Assembly (NCBI RefSeq): GCF_014201145.1
Contig: NZ_JACHDP010000001.1
Location: forward strand, 3,038,001-3,102,000
Reading direction: 5' to 3'
DNA: 64,000 nucleotides
Source of the DNA: Micromonospora parathelypteridis
Lineage (GTDB): Bacteria; Actinomycetota; Actinomycetes; Mycobacteriales; Micromonosporaceae
Both the position numbers and the translations under genes were made by a program. Of this stretch, positions 16,065-23,574 are shown piece by piece. The notes beneath the pieces were generated by a model that worked only from the letters and a program-made list of their open reading frames with translations, was not told where the DNA came from and did not search any database. How positions within the stretch are numbered: the stretch's first letter is position 1; every line of letters begins with the position of its first letter.

Positions 16065-17306
16065 ATGCCGAACGGCCCAAAGATTGATGGTGAAGATGTC
16101 CTGATGGGGCGGATCTTCGGGGCACGGCCGGTGGCGACCGCGGAGGCGCACCGAACGACCCTGTTCGAGATCTTCTTCGACCTGGTATTCGTCTTCGGGC
16201 TCATCCGAGTCACCACGTTCATGAGCCAGCGACCCGCGCCGCTGAGTTTGGCGCAGGGATTCCTCGTACTCCTGCTGCTGTGGATCTCCTGGCTGGTCTA
16301 CTGCTGGTTGGGCAACAACGTCGCCATCGACGTCGGGTTGATTCGCGCCGGCACCACCGTCGCGATGGCAGCCATCTTCCTCGTCGCGCTGGTCATCCCA
16401 GACGCCTGGGAGACCGGACCGGGTACGACCGGAGAACGGCTGATTCTGGTGCTCGCCTACGTCGCGCTCCGAGTCATCGATCTGGCCCTCTTCCGCTGGG
16501 TTGTGGCTGGCAACCAGCAACTGCGCCGGACCATTCGGATCTACACCGCCTCCGCCGCGCTGTCCTGGATCCCGCTCGTCCTCGGTGCCGTGTTCGGCGG
16601 CACCGCACAGTTCTTCCTCTGGGCGGCGGCCCTCACCGTCGACCTGGGCGGCGGGGTGGTCGCCTCGGTGCTGAGCGGGTGGACCCTGCGCAGCCCCGGT
16701 CACTTCGCGGAGCGGCACAGCCTCGTAGTGATCATTGCGCTCGGCGAGTCCCTGATCTCAGTCGGCGCTGGCGTCGGGGTCGAGAGGATCCGTGGGCCGA
16801 TCCTGCTGGCCGGCCTTCTCACCCTGGCCGTCACGGTGTGCCTGTACGGGTTGTACTCCGCGAGCGCAGCAACCGCCCGGAACGCGTTGACGACGGCAAC
16901 CGGGCTGCAGCGGGCCCACGTGGGCGCCAACGCCTACAGCGTCGCCCACTTCCCGGTGCTCGCGGGAATCATCTACGTGGCGCTGGGGGTCGAGCAGGTG
17001 CTCGCCGGGCTGGCGCACGAGGAACCCCGAGGCACCTCGATCTGGATGCCGGCCATCGCGTTGTTCGGCGGGACCGCCCTGTTCCTGGCGGCCAGGGCGA
17101 CCTTTCTGAGTCTCAGCGTCCGATGCGTTCGACCGGGGCAGTTCATCGCTCCCGTTGCCGCTCTGCTGCTACTTCCCGCCGGCCGATACCTGCACGACCT
17201 GGTCGCTCTCGGCCTGCTCACCGCGTTCCTCGTCGTACTTCTCAGCTACGAGGCGTGGACCAGGCGAGCCGCGACGAGCGGCGCGCCGCAGACGCCGCCG
17301 GAGTGA
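16065..17306 (+). CDS. LtrA-family membrane protein
   Basis: The 413-residue, ~12-span protein carries the LtrA signature near its start (LFEIFFDLVFVFGLIRVT) and the later HSLVVIIALGESLISVG segment. The family is named from a low-temperature requirement in Listeria; its transport or enzymatic role is unresolved. The frame starts at ATG 16065; ATG 16104, next to the conserved part, is an alternative. Neither has a good ribosome site, so translation may be coupled to the small ORF ending 12 bases upstream. Confidence 0.75.
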   Translation: MPNGPKIDGEDVLMGRIFGARPVATAEAHRTTLFEIFFDLVFVFGLIRVTTFMSQRPAPLSLAQGFLVLLLLWISWLVYCWLGNNVAIDVGLIRAGTTVAMAAIFLVALVIPDAWETGPGTTGERLILVLAYVALRVIDLALFRWVVAGNQQLRRTIRIYTASAALSWIPLVLGAVFGGTAQFFLWAAALTVDLGGGVVASVLSGWTLRSPGHFAERHSLVVIIALGESLISVGAGVGVERIRGPILLAGLLTLAVTVCLYGLYSASAATARNALTTATGLQRAHVGANAYSVAHFPVLAGIIYVALGVEQVLAGLAHEEPRGTSIWMPAIALFGGTALFLAARATFLSLSVRCVRPGQFIAPVAALLLLPAGRYLHDLVALGLLTAFLVVLLSYEAWTRRAATSGAPQTPPE

Positions 17307-17335
17307 CCGAGCGCGTAACGGTGCTGCTCGACACC

Positions 17336-17752
17336 TCAGGCGGTCAGCAGCCCGACGCCGAGGCTCACCACCCCTGCGGCGAGGCAGAGTGCGCCCACCC
17401 ACAGCACCCAGACGAACCGGTTGGGCGCGGTGACGTTCCGGCCGGCGGACGACGCGAAGAATCCCGCCGACATCAGGATCGCGGCGAGCGGCACGCCAAG
17501 CCTCGCGGTCCAGAGCAGAACGCCGCTGAGCCCGGTGGCGTCCACATAGAGCAGGGCGATCAGGCTCAGGAGGACCAGCACGCCGGCGTGGCCGTGGCCG
17601 GCGCGTGCGAATGACTTCTGGAAGTCCGTCATCGGGACCTGACCGCGGGCGATCCGCGTCAGGAACCAGCCGCCCACCTGGATGGTGACGATGGTGAGCA
17701 GCACCACTCCGGCAAGGATCCGCGACTCGGTGCTGAGGGCCAGGGTCTGCAC
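17336..17752 (-). CDS. Four-span membrane protein, function unknown
   Basis: The 138-residue protein has four hydrophobic spans (about 10-30, 52-72, 82-100, 112-134). A conserved-looking polar segment, ARAGHGHAG, lies at the start of span 2. It is not assigned to a characterised family. It is divergent from the MerR-type regulator at 17840 and shares a promoter region holding two operator palindromes, so it is the likely target of that regulator. Confidence 0.6.
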   Translation of the reverse strand: MQTLALSTESRILAGVVLLTIVTIQVGGWFLTRIARGQVPMTDFQKSFARAGHGHAGVLVLLSLIALLYVDATGLSGVLLWTARLGVPLAAILMSAGFFASSAGRNVTAPNRFVWVLWVGALCLAAGVVSLGVGLLTA

Positions 17753-17778
17753 GGCAGTCTCCGTTCGAGGTTTCAGAT

Positions 17779-17795
17779 GGATAGTGGGACTATCC
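17779..17795. promoter_or_regulatory. Operator palindrome 1 for the MerR-type regulator
   Basis: GGATAG-TGGGA-CTATCC has perfect 6-bp arms around a 5-bp centre. It lies 26 bases from the divergent membrane-protein start and shares the GGATAG/CTATCC arms with the second palindrome. Confidence 0.65.
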
Positions 17796-17799
17796 GCTT

Positions 17800-17820
17800 A
17801 TGGATAGCGCTACTATCCAT
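17800..17820. promoter_or_regulatory. Operator palindrome 2 for the MerR-type regulator
   Basis: ATGGATAG-CGCTA-CTATCCAT is a perfect 8+5+8 palindrome ending 19 bases before the regulator start. Its centre is 23 bp from palindrome 1, about two helical turns. Confidence 0.7.
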
Positions 17821-17839
17821 CCTGACGAGAGGAAACGCA

Positions 17840-18487
17840 ATGCGGATCGCGGAGCTGAGTCGCCGGTCGGGGGTGCCCGTGCCGACCATCAAGTACTACC
17901 TGCGGGAAGGCCTGCTGCCACCCGGCGAGCTGACCAGCCCCAACCAGGCCAGGTACGAGGAGCGCCACCTGCGTCGGCTCCGCCTGATCCGCGCCCTGAT
18001 CGAGCTGGCGCAGCTACCCGTGGCCAGCGTGAAGGTGGTCCTGGAGGGGTTCGACTCGGACGACCTCCCGCTGCACGAACGGATCGGGACGGTGCACCGC
18101 GCCATCACGCCCCACCGACAGGTGACCGGCGACGACGAGATGCGTGCCGTGGCCGCCGCGCAGGTACGGGAACTCGTCGAGCGGCGCGGTTGGGCGGTGC
18201 AGCCGGACGCGCCCGCCATCACGACGCTCATCGAGACCATCACCGCCCTGCGCGCGCTCGGCCAGGACCGCCTCACCGGTCACCTCGACGCGTACGCGGA
18301 AGCCGTCGAGCGGTTCACCGATCTGGAGCTGGCGGCGGTCACCTCGTACGCCGAGCCGGACCAGATCGCCGAGAGCGTCGTGATCGGCACCATCCTCGGC
18401 GAGACACTCATCGCCGCGCTACGGCTGCTGGCCCAGGAGAGCCTCTCCGCCCGACTGCTGGGCCCAGCGTCGGCATCCGACGGCTAG
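17840..18487 (+). CDS. MerR-family transcriptional regulator
   Basis: The 215-residue protein has an N-terminal MerR winged helix (MRIAELSRRSGVPVPTIKYY, residues 1-20), a coiled-coil dimer helix and a ~120-residue helical effector domain without a cysteine metal site. It is therefore probably a drug- or metabolite-responsive type. ATG 17840 follows GAGAGGAA at good spacing. The two palindromes at 17779-17820 suggest autoregulation and control of the divergent membrane protein. Confidence 0.85.
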   Translation: MRIAELSRRSGVPVPTIKYYLREGLLPPGELTSPNQARYEERHLRRLRLIRALIELAQLPVASVKVVLEGFDSDDLPLHERIGTVHRAITPHRQVTGDDEMRAVAAAQVRELVERRGWAVQPDAPAITTLIETITALRALGQDRLTGHLDAYAEAVERFTDLELAAVTSYAEPDQIAESVVIGTILGETLIAALRLLAQESLSARLLGPASASDG

Positions 18488-18589
18488 GCGAGAGCCCGAC
18501 GGTTGGTGGCGAGGACGACCCGGGCCTGTCGGTCGCGCGGTGAGGAAATCCGCTGGACGGTCCCGGTCCGGCCGGGTGATCGTGGGCGG

Positions 18590-19324
18590 ATGCGCCAGGA
18601 CGAGCTTTGGGACGCCGATACCGCGAACCGCTACGACACCCCGGGCACCGGCATGTTCGCGCCGGAAGTTGTCGATCCGGCGGTGGAGCGGCTCAGTGCC
18701 CTCGCCAGCGGCGGACGGGCGCTCGAATTCGCGATCGGAACCGGCCGGGTGGCAGTGCCGCTGGCTGAGCGCGGCGTGCCGGTCACCGGCATCGAGCTGT
18801 CCGCGGCGATGCTCGCCCGGCTCCGGCAGAAGGTCGACGAGACGCGGATCCCGGTGATCGCCGGTGACATGGCCACCGCTACCGCACCGGGCGAGTTCGC
18901 CCTGGTCTACCTGGTCTACAACACGATCTCGAACCTGCTCACCCAGGCCGAGCAGGTGGAGTGCTTCCGCAACGCGGCCCGGCACCTGACGCCGGGCGGC
19001 CGGTTCGTCATCGAGCTGTGGGTGCCCGAGCTGCGCAAGCTACCGCCGGGCCAGGCCGCGACGGTGTTCGCCTGCGAGCCCGGCTACATCGGCCTGGACA
19101 CCTACGACACCCTGCTCCAGCACGTCGTGTCACACCACTTCCAGTTCGATGCGGGGCGGGAGGCACGGCTGAGCCGATCGCCGCACCGCTACATCTGGCC
19201 GGCGGAGCTGGATCTGATGGCGCAACTCGCCGGCTTCGAGCTGGAGAGCCGGCACGCAGACTGGTCCGGAGCCCAGTTCACCGCCGACTCCCGCTCGCAC
19301 GTCTCGGTCTACCGCCTGCCCTAG
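18590..19324 (+). CDS. SAM-dependent methyltransferase
   Basis: The 244-residue class I methyltransferase has motif I ALEFAIGTGRVAVPLAERG, the acidic post-I residue in TGIELS, and motif II/III segments DMATATAPGEFALVYLVYNT and RHLTPGGRFVIELW. The substrate is unknown. The ATG at 18590 starts the conserved part; the frame opens upstream without support. The strong terminator 19327-19364 begins just after its stop codon. Confidence 0.75.
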   Translation: MRQDELWDADTANRYDTPGTGMFAPEVVDPAVERLSALASGGRALEFAIGTGRVAVPLAERGVPVTGIELSAAMLARLRQKVDETRIPVIAGDMATATAPGEFALVYLVYNTISNLLTQAEQVECFRNAARHLTPGGRFVIELWVPELRKLPPGQAATVFACEPGYIGLDTYDTLLQHVVSHHFQFDAGREARLSRSPHRYIWPAELDLMAQLAGFELESRHADWSGAQFTADSRSHVSVYRLP

Positions 19325-19326
19325 GC

Positions 19327-19364
19327 ACGTCCCCTGATCAGCGTTCGAGCTGGTCAGGGGACGT
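19327..19364. terminator. Intrinsic terminator after the methyltransferase
   Basis: A 16-bp stem (19327-19342 with 19349-19364, one G-U pair) with a 6-nt loop runs straight into TTT. Confidence 0.85.
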
Positions 19365-19382
19365 TTTGGCTGCCCGCAGGGG

Positions 19383-19469
19383 CGGAGGGTGTGGGATTCG
19401 AACCCACGAAGACATCGCTGCCTTACCGGTTTTCAAGACCAGCGCCATCGGCCACTAGGCGAACCCTCC
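19383..19469 (-). tRNA. tRNA-Ser (TGA)
   Basis: An 87-nt class II tRNA on the minus strand. The acceptor is GGAGGGT/ACCCTCC, the anticodon loop CTTGAAA gives TGA, the variable arm is long, the discriminator is G and CCA is not encoded. Confidence 0.95.
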
Positions 19470-19587
19470 CGGGCCGCAACCCGCAGGTGTACGGCCACGC
19501 ATAGTCTGCCACGGCTCGCACCAGGCGGCCCGGCGTCCCTCCCCGGTGCGCCGGCCAGGCGTCTTGGCGCGTCCACAATGGGCTGGA

Positions 19588-19606
19588 GGGTGCGCCTGCG
19601 GCACCC
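19588..19606. promoter_or_regulatory. Inverted repeat upstream of the quinone oxidoreductase
   Basis: GGGTGC-GCCTGCG-GCACCC, perfect 6-bp arms, ends 24 bases before the start codon and covers the -35 area of the presumed leaderless promoter (AAGACT, 19619-19624). Confidence 0.3.
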
Positions 19607-19630
19607 GGTGAGATCGGGAAGACTGGGCCC

Positions 19631-20605
19631 ATGCGAGCCATCACCATTCCGCAGCCCGGTGGACCCGAAGCGCTGGTCTGGGCCGAGGTGCCCGATCCGG
19701 AGCCGGGGCCCGGCGAGGTGATCGTGGATGTGCGGGCCAGCGGGGTCAACCGTGCTGACCTGCTGCAACGGCAGGGGCACTACCCTCCGCCGCCGGGCGC
19801 ATCCGCGTACCCCGGCCTGGAATGCTCCGGGGTGATCACCGTGGTCGGCTCGGAGGTCTCCGGGTGGGCGGTCGGTCAGCAGGTCTGCGCGCTGCTGGCC
19901 GGCGGGGGTTACGCCGAGCGGGTCGCGGTCCCCGCCGAGCAACTGCTGCCGGTGCCGGCCTGTGACCCGGTCGACGCCGCGGCGCTGCCCGAGGTGGCCT
20001 GCACGGTCTGGTCGAACCTGGTCATGGTGGCGCGGCTCGGCGCGGGCGAGACGCTGCTCGTGCACGGCGGGGGCAGCGGGATCGGCACCTTCGCGATCCA
20101 GCTCGGGGTGGCGCTCGGCGCTACCGTCCTGACCACCGCCCGGGAGCCCAAGCACCGCGGGCTGCGCGAGTTGGGCGCGGCACACCCGATCGATTACCGG
20201 GAGCAGGACTTCGTCGAGGAGGTCCGGCGAGCCACCGATGGTCGCGGCGCCGACGTCATCCTCGACATCATGGGCGCGTCCTACCTGGGCCGGAACGTCG
20301 CCGCGTTGGCGGCCGGCGGCCGGCTGGTGACGATCGGGTTGCAGGGTGGGCGCAAGGCCGAGTTGGATCTCGGAGCGCTGCTCACCAAACGGGCGAGCAT
20401 CGCCGCGACGTCGCTACGCTCCCGACCGCTCGCGGAGAAGGCGAAGATCGTCCAGGGCGTACGGGACGAGGTGTGGCCGTTGATCGAGGCCGGCATGATC
20501 CGACCGATCGTGGACCGGCGGCTGCCGATGACCGAAGCGGCGCAGGCGCACCGGATCGTCGAGTCGCACGATCACTTCGGCAAGGTGCTGCTCATGCCCA
20601 TGTGA
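19631..20605 (+). CDS. NAD(P)H-quinone oxidoreductase, PIG3/zeta-crystallin type
   Basis: The 324-residue medium-chain reductase has no zinc-binding cysteines. It has the PIG3-like N-terminus (MRAITIPQPGGPEAL, then GVNRADLLQRQGHYPPP) and the nucleotide-binding VHGGGSGIGTFAIQL motif. Relatives reduce quinones with NAD(P)H by one or two electrons and often respond to redox stress. It converges with the soxR-like gene 20 bases beyond its stop. AAGACT ends six bases before the ATG, suggesting a leaderless start. Confidence 0.85.
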   Translation: MRAITIPQPGGPEALVWAEVPDPEPGPGEVIVDVRASGVNRADLLQRQGHYPPPPGASAYPGLECSGVITVVGSEVSGWAVGQQVCALLAGGGYAERVAVPAEQLLPVPACDPVDAAALPEVACTVWSNLVMVARLGAGETLLVHGGGSGIGTFAIQLGVALGATVLTTAREPKHRGLRELGAAHPIDYREQDFVEEVRRATDGRGADVILDIMGASYLGRNVAALAAGGRLVTIGLQGGRKAELDLGALLTKRASIAATSLRSRPLAEKAKIVQGVRDEVWPLIEAGMIRPIVDRRLPMTEAAQAHRIVESHDHFGKVLLMPM

Positions 20606-20624
20606 CGCGGCGGGGTGCCGCCCG

Positions 20625-21098
20625 TCAGGCCAGCGAGTCCGCCGGAGTCGGCTCCTCCGGCGCTCGGGGCAGCATCAGGCGGGCGCCCGGCCCCTCGCCG
20701 GCCAACGCGTCCCCGGGGTTGTAGAGCGTGCAGCGCTGCAGGGAGAGACAGCCACAGCCGATGCAGCCATCCAGGTCGTCGCGAAGGTTGGTGAGCAGCC
20801 GGATCTTCTCGTCCAACCGGCCCCGCCAGCTCGCGGAGAGCCGCGCCCAGTCCTGTGGGCTGGGCGTGCGGGCTTCGGGGAGCGACTCCAGCGCGGCCCG
20901 GATCTCGTCGAGCGAGACGCCGACCTGCTGGGAGATCCGGATGAAGGCGACCCGCCGCAACTCGGCGCGGGCGTACCGGCGCTGGTTCCCGCCGGTACGG
21001 TCGGCGCGGATCAGCCCGAGCCGCTCGTAGTAGCGCAGCGCCGACGGCGCCACGCCGGAGCGGACGGAGAGCTCGCCGATCGTCAATAGATCCTGCAT
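20625..21098 (-). CDS. soxR: Redox-sensing MerR-family regulator SoxR
   Basis: The 157-residue protein has the MerR winged helix (LLTIGELSVRSGVAPSALRY), a dimerisation helix and the SoxR-defining [2Fe-2S] cluster C112-x2-C115-x-C117-x5-C123. In actinomycetes SoxR responds to redox-cycling compounds, including endogenous antibiotics, and activates oxidoreductases. ATG 21098 is preferred over the GTG immediately upstream because AAGGA is seven bases before it. A 16-bp palindrome at 21114-21129 in the divergent promoter is the likely SoxR site. Confidence 0.9.
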   Translation of the reverse strand: MQDLLTIGELSVRSGVAPSALRYYERLGLIRADRTGGNQRRYARAELRRVAFIRISQQVGVSLDEIRAALESLPEARTPSPQDWARLSASWRGRLDEKIRLLTNLRDDLDGCIGCGCLSLQRCTLYNPGDALAGEGPGARLMLPRAPEEPTPADSLA

Positions 21099-21113
21099 CA
21101 CCAGGTCCTTGAG

Positions 21114-21129
21114 TTGAAGTGCACTTTAA
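21114..21129. promoter_or_regulatory. Probable SoxR operator
   Basis: TTGAAGTGCACTTTAA is a 16-bp palindrome with a single pair mismatched. It lies 15 bases from the soxR start and 16 bases from the divergent transketolase start, so it can serve either gene. Confidence 0.6.
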
Positions 21130-21145
21130 GTCACACAGTAGTGGC

Positions 21146-21841
21146 ATGACCACCGCACTGACCACCGAGACCGGCTCCCGGCTTCCCGGGCTGCTCCGAC
21201 GACTGACCGGCGACGAGAAGCACGCGCCCAGCGCGCACTCCACCATCGACGTGCTCCAGGTGCTCTACGACCGGGTGCTGCGGATCACCCCGGAAACCGC
21301 CGGCGACCCGGAGCGGAATCGTTTCCTGCTCTCCAAGGGGCACGGACCAGCCGCCTACTATGCGGTGCTCGCCGCGCACGGTTTCATCCCGGATGCGTGG
21401 CTCGACGACCTGGCCGGACCGGAGAGCCGGCTCGGCCACCACCCGGACCGACTGCTGGTGCCCGGAGTCGAGATCGGCTCCGGCTCACTCGGTCACGGGC
21501 TTGGGCTGGCCGTCGGCACCGCCCTCGGCCTGCGCGCCCAAGGGCTGCTCACACCCCGGGTGTACGTGCTGCTCGGCGACGCCGAACTGGACGAGGGCTC
21601 CAACCACGAGGCGATCGCGTACGCGGGAGCGACCGGCCTGGAAAATCTCACCGCGGTCGTGGTCGACAACTCGTCGGCCACACACGGCTGGTCCGGTGGC
21701 ATCGCCGGTCGGTTCACCGTCAACGGCTGGACCGCCGACACCGTCGACGGCCGGGACCACACCGGCCTGTACGCGGCGCTGACCGGGCACCGGCCACGAC
21801 GGCCGCACCTGGTGGTCGCCCGCGTCGAGAGCAAGGGATGA
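21146..21841 (+). CDS. Transketolase, N-terminal (ThDP-binding) subunit
   Basis: The 231-residue protein corresponds to the pyrophosphate-binding half of transketolase. It has the KGHGPAAYYAVLA active-site region, GSGSLGHGLGLAVG, and the thiamine diphosphate/Mg motif GDAELDEGSNHEA followed by VVVDNSS. Together with the next gene it would transfer two-carbon ketol units, as in the pentose phosphate pathway. Split transketolases occur in archaea and some bacteria. The start is ATG 21146, inside the SoxR-like promoter region. The stop overlaps the next start in an ATGA. Confidence 0.85.
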   Translation: MTTALTTETGSRLPGLLRRLTGDEKHAPSAHSTIDVLQVLYDRVLRITPETAGDPERNRFLLSKGHGPAAYYAVLAAHGFIPDAWLDDLAGPESRLGHHPDRLLVPGVEIGSGSLGHGLGLAVGTALGLRAQGLLTPRVYVLLGDAELDEGSNHEAIAYAGATGLENLTAVVVDNSSATHGWSGGIAGRFTVNGWTADTVDGRDHTGLYAALTGHRPRRPHLVVARVESKG

Positions 21842-22740
21842 CCGCCATGCGTGCCGCCTTCCTGGACACCACCACCGCGCTTCTCGACGAGGATCCGCGT
21901 ACCGCGCTCGTGTTGGCCGACATCTCGGCCAGTCAGCTCGCCCCGGCCGCGCACCGGCATCCCGACCGGGTGCTCAACGTCGGCATCCGGGAACAACTGA
22001 TGGTCGGTGTGGCCGGCGGACTCGCCCTGACCGGGCTCCGCCCGATCGTGCACTCCTACGCGACGTTCCTGGTGGACCGGGCGTACGAGCAGATCAAGTT
22101 GGATCTGGACCACCAGGGCGTGGGCGCGGTCCTGGTCAGCATCGGCGCGTCGTTCGACGGGTCGGCGGAGGGCCGAACCCACCAGTCGCCCGGGGATGTG
22201 GCGCTCTTCGACTCTCTCGGCGACGGCTGGACGGTCCGGGTGCCCGGTCACCCGGACGAGGTCGCACCGCTGCTCCGGAACGCCACGGCCACCGACGACC
22301 CCGTCTACCTGCGGCTCAGTGAGCAGCGCAATGCTCAGGCGTACCCGGACGCCGACCGGTTACGGGTGCTCCGGCAGGGCGGGACGAACGCGCCGCTGGT
22401 GGTGGCTGTCGGGCCGATGCTCGATCCCACGTTGGCGGCGACCGAGGGGATGGACGTGACCGTCGCGTACACCCACACGCCCCGGCCGCTCGACACGGCC
22501 GGGCTACGGGCGCTCGCCGGGACCGAGGTGGTGCTGGTCGAGCCGTATCTGGCCGGAACGTCGAGCGCGATCGTCAGCCGGGCGATGGCGGACGTGCCGC
22601 ATCGGCTGCTCGCGCTGGGCGTGGGTCAGACCGACCTGCGCCGGTACGGAGATCCGGCCGACCACGTCCGGTGGCACGGCCTGGACGCCAGCGGTCTGCG
22701 GCGGTCGATCAGCGCGTTCCTGAGATCAGCGCGTTCCTGA
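21838..22740 (+). CDS. Transketolase, C-terminal (pyrimidine-binding) subunit
   Basis: The 300-residue protein covers the PYR and C-terminal domains. It shows NVGIREQLMVGVAGGLALTG with the catalytic Glu that activates thiamine diphosphate, the SYATFLVDRAYEQIK helix and the GRTHQSPGDVALF loop. ATG 21838 overlaps the upstream stop by four bases, so the subunits are translationally coupled. Its last codons lie in a 17-bp tandem duplication that sets the position of the stop codon. Confidence 0.85.
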   Translation: MTAMRAAFLDTTTALLDEDPRTALVLADISASQLAPAAHRHPDRVLNVGIREQLMVGVAGGLALTGLRPIVHSYATFLVDRAYEQIKLDLDHQGVGAVLVSIGASFDGSAEGRTHQSPGDVALFDSLGDGWTVRVPGHPDEVAPLLRNATATDDPVYLRLSEQRNAQAYPDADRLRVLRQGGTNAPLVVAVGPMLDPTLAATEGMDVTVAYTHTPRPLDTAGLRALAGTEVVLVEPYLAGTSSAIVSRAMADVPHRLLALGVGQTDLRRYGDPADHVRWHGLDASGLRRSISAFLRSARS

Positions 22741-22750
22741 GGTCAGCGCG
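22707..22750. repeat. 17-bp tandem duplication at the end of the transketolase gene
   Basis: GATCAGCGCGTTCCTGA occurs twice back to back (22707-22723, 22724-22740), followed by a partial third copy (22741-22750). Because 17 is not a multiple of three, the second copy shifts frame and supplies the TGA that ends the gene. The partial copy holds the stop codon of the convergent glycosyltransferase. Confidence 0.85.
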
Positions 22751-23450
22751 CGGATGAGGCGGCGGGGCGGCGGCGGGCGCGTTCGCGGCCGAGGATCCAG
22801 ATCGCCTCGACGCCGTCCTTCCAGGTGATCTTCTTGCCCTCTTCGCGGCCACGCGCCCGGTAACTGATCGGCACCTCGTACGGGCGGATCCGTTGCCGCA
22901 GCAGCTTGCCGGTCACCTCGGCCTCCATGCCGAAGCCGCGCGAACGCACGTCGAGCGACCGGTAGAGCGCCACCGGCATCAGCTTGAAGCAGGTCTCCAG
23001 GTCGCCGATGTACGAGTTGAACAGCACGTTGGCCGCCATCGTGACGCCCTTGTTGCCCATCACGTACCAGAAGCTGTAGGCGCTGTGGCTGCCGAAGGTG
23101 CGGTTGCCGTAGACGACAGTGGCTCGCCCGTCGAGCACCGGGGCGAGCAGCTTGGGGATGTCCTGCGGGTCGTACTCCAGGTCGGCGTCGAGGATGACCA
23201 TGTAGTCGCCCTCTGCGCTGTCGACCGCCGTCTTGATGGCGGCACCCTTGCCGGCGTTGCGCTGGTGGGTGATGACCCGCAGGCGTGCGTCATCGGCGCG
23301 ACCGAGGACCTCGCCGGTGCCGTCCCGGCTACCGTCGTCGACGACGACCAACTCGATCTCGCACGGATAGTCCACCGCCAATGCCTGCTTGAGGGCATCC
23401 GCGATGCGTTCTTCCTCGTTGAAGACCGGCATGAGGATCGAGAGCTTCAC
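22743..23450 (-). CDS. GT2-family glycosyltransferase (polyprenyl-phosphate sugar synthase type)
   Basis: The 235-residue GT-A enzyme has LSILMPVFNEEERI, the nucleotide-binding VVVDDGSRDGT, the catalytic-metal DADLEYDP and a C-terminal amphipathic helix without membrane anchors. It resembles dolichyl/polyprenyl-phosphate mannose or glucose synthases, which load a sugar from its nucleotide onto a lipid carrier at the inner membrane face. GTG 23450 is chosen because GGAG lies six bases upstream. The divergent neighbour is a GT-C membrane glycosyltransferase that could use the product. Confidence 0.8.
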   Translation of the reverse strand: MKLSILMPVFNEEERIADALKQALAVDYPCEIELVVVDDGSRDGTGEVLGRADDARLRVITHQRNAGKGAAIKTAVDSAEGDYMVILDADLEYDPQDIPKLLAPVLDGRATVVYGNRTFGSHSAYSFWYVMGNKGVTMAANVLFNSYIGDLETCFKLMPVALYRSLDVRSRGFGMEAEVTGKLLRQRIRPYEVPISYRARGREEGKKITWKDGVEAIWILGRERARRRPAASSAR

Positions 23451-23574
23451 GGGAATCTCCACGGTGGCGACGACACGTCAGGCATAGCCTAGCGTGGCTG
23501 GTCAGCCCGACGTCTGCCGCCACCGTCGGGCAGTCGGCGTGGCGGGTTCAGCCCGATGGTGTTTACTTCCCGCC

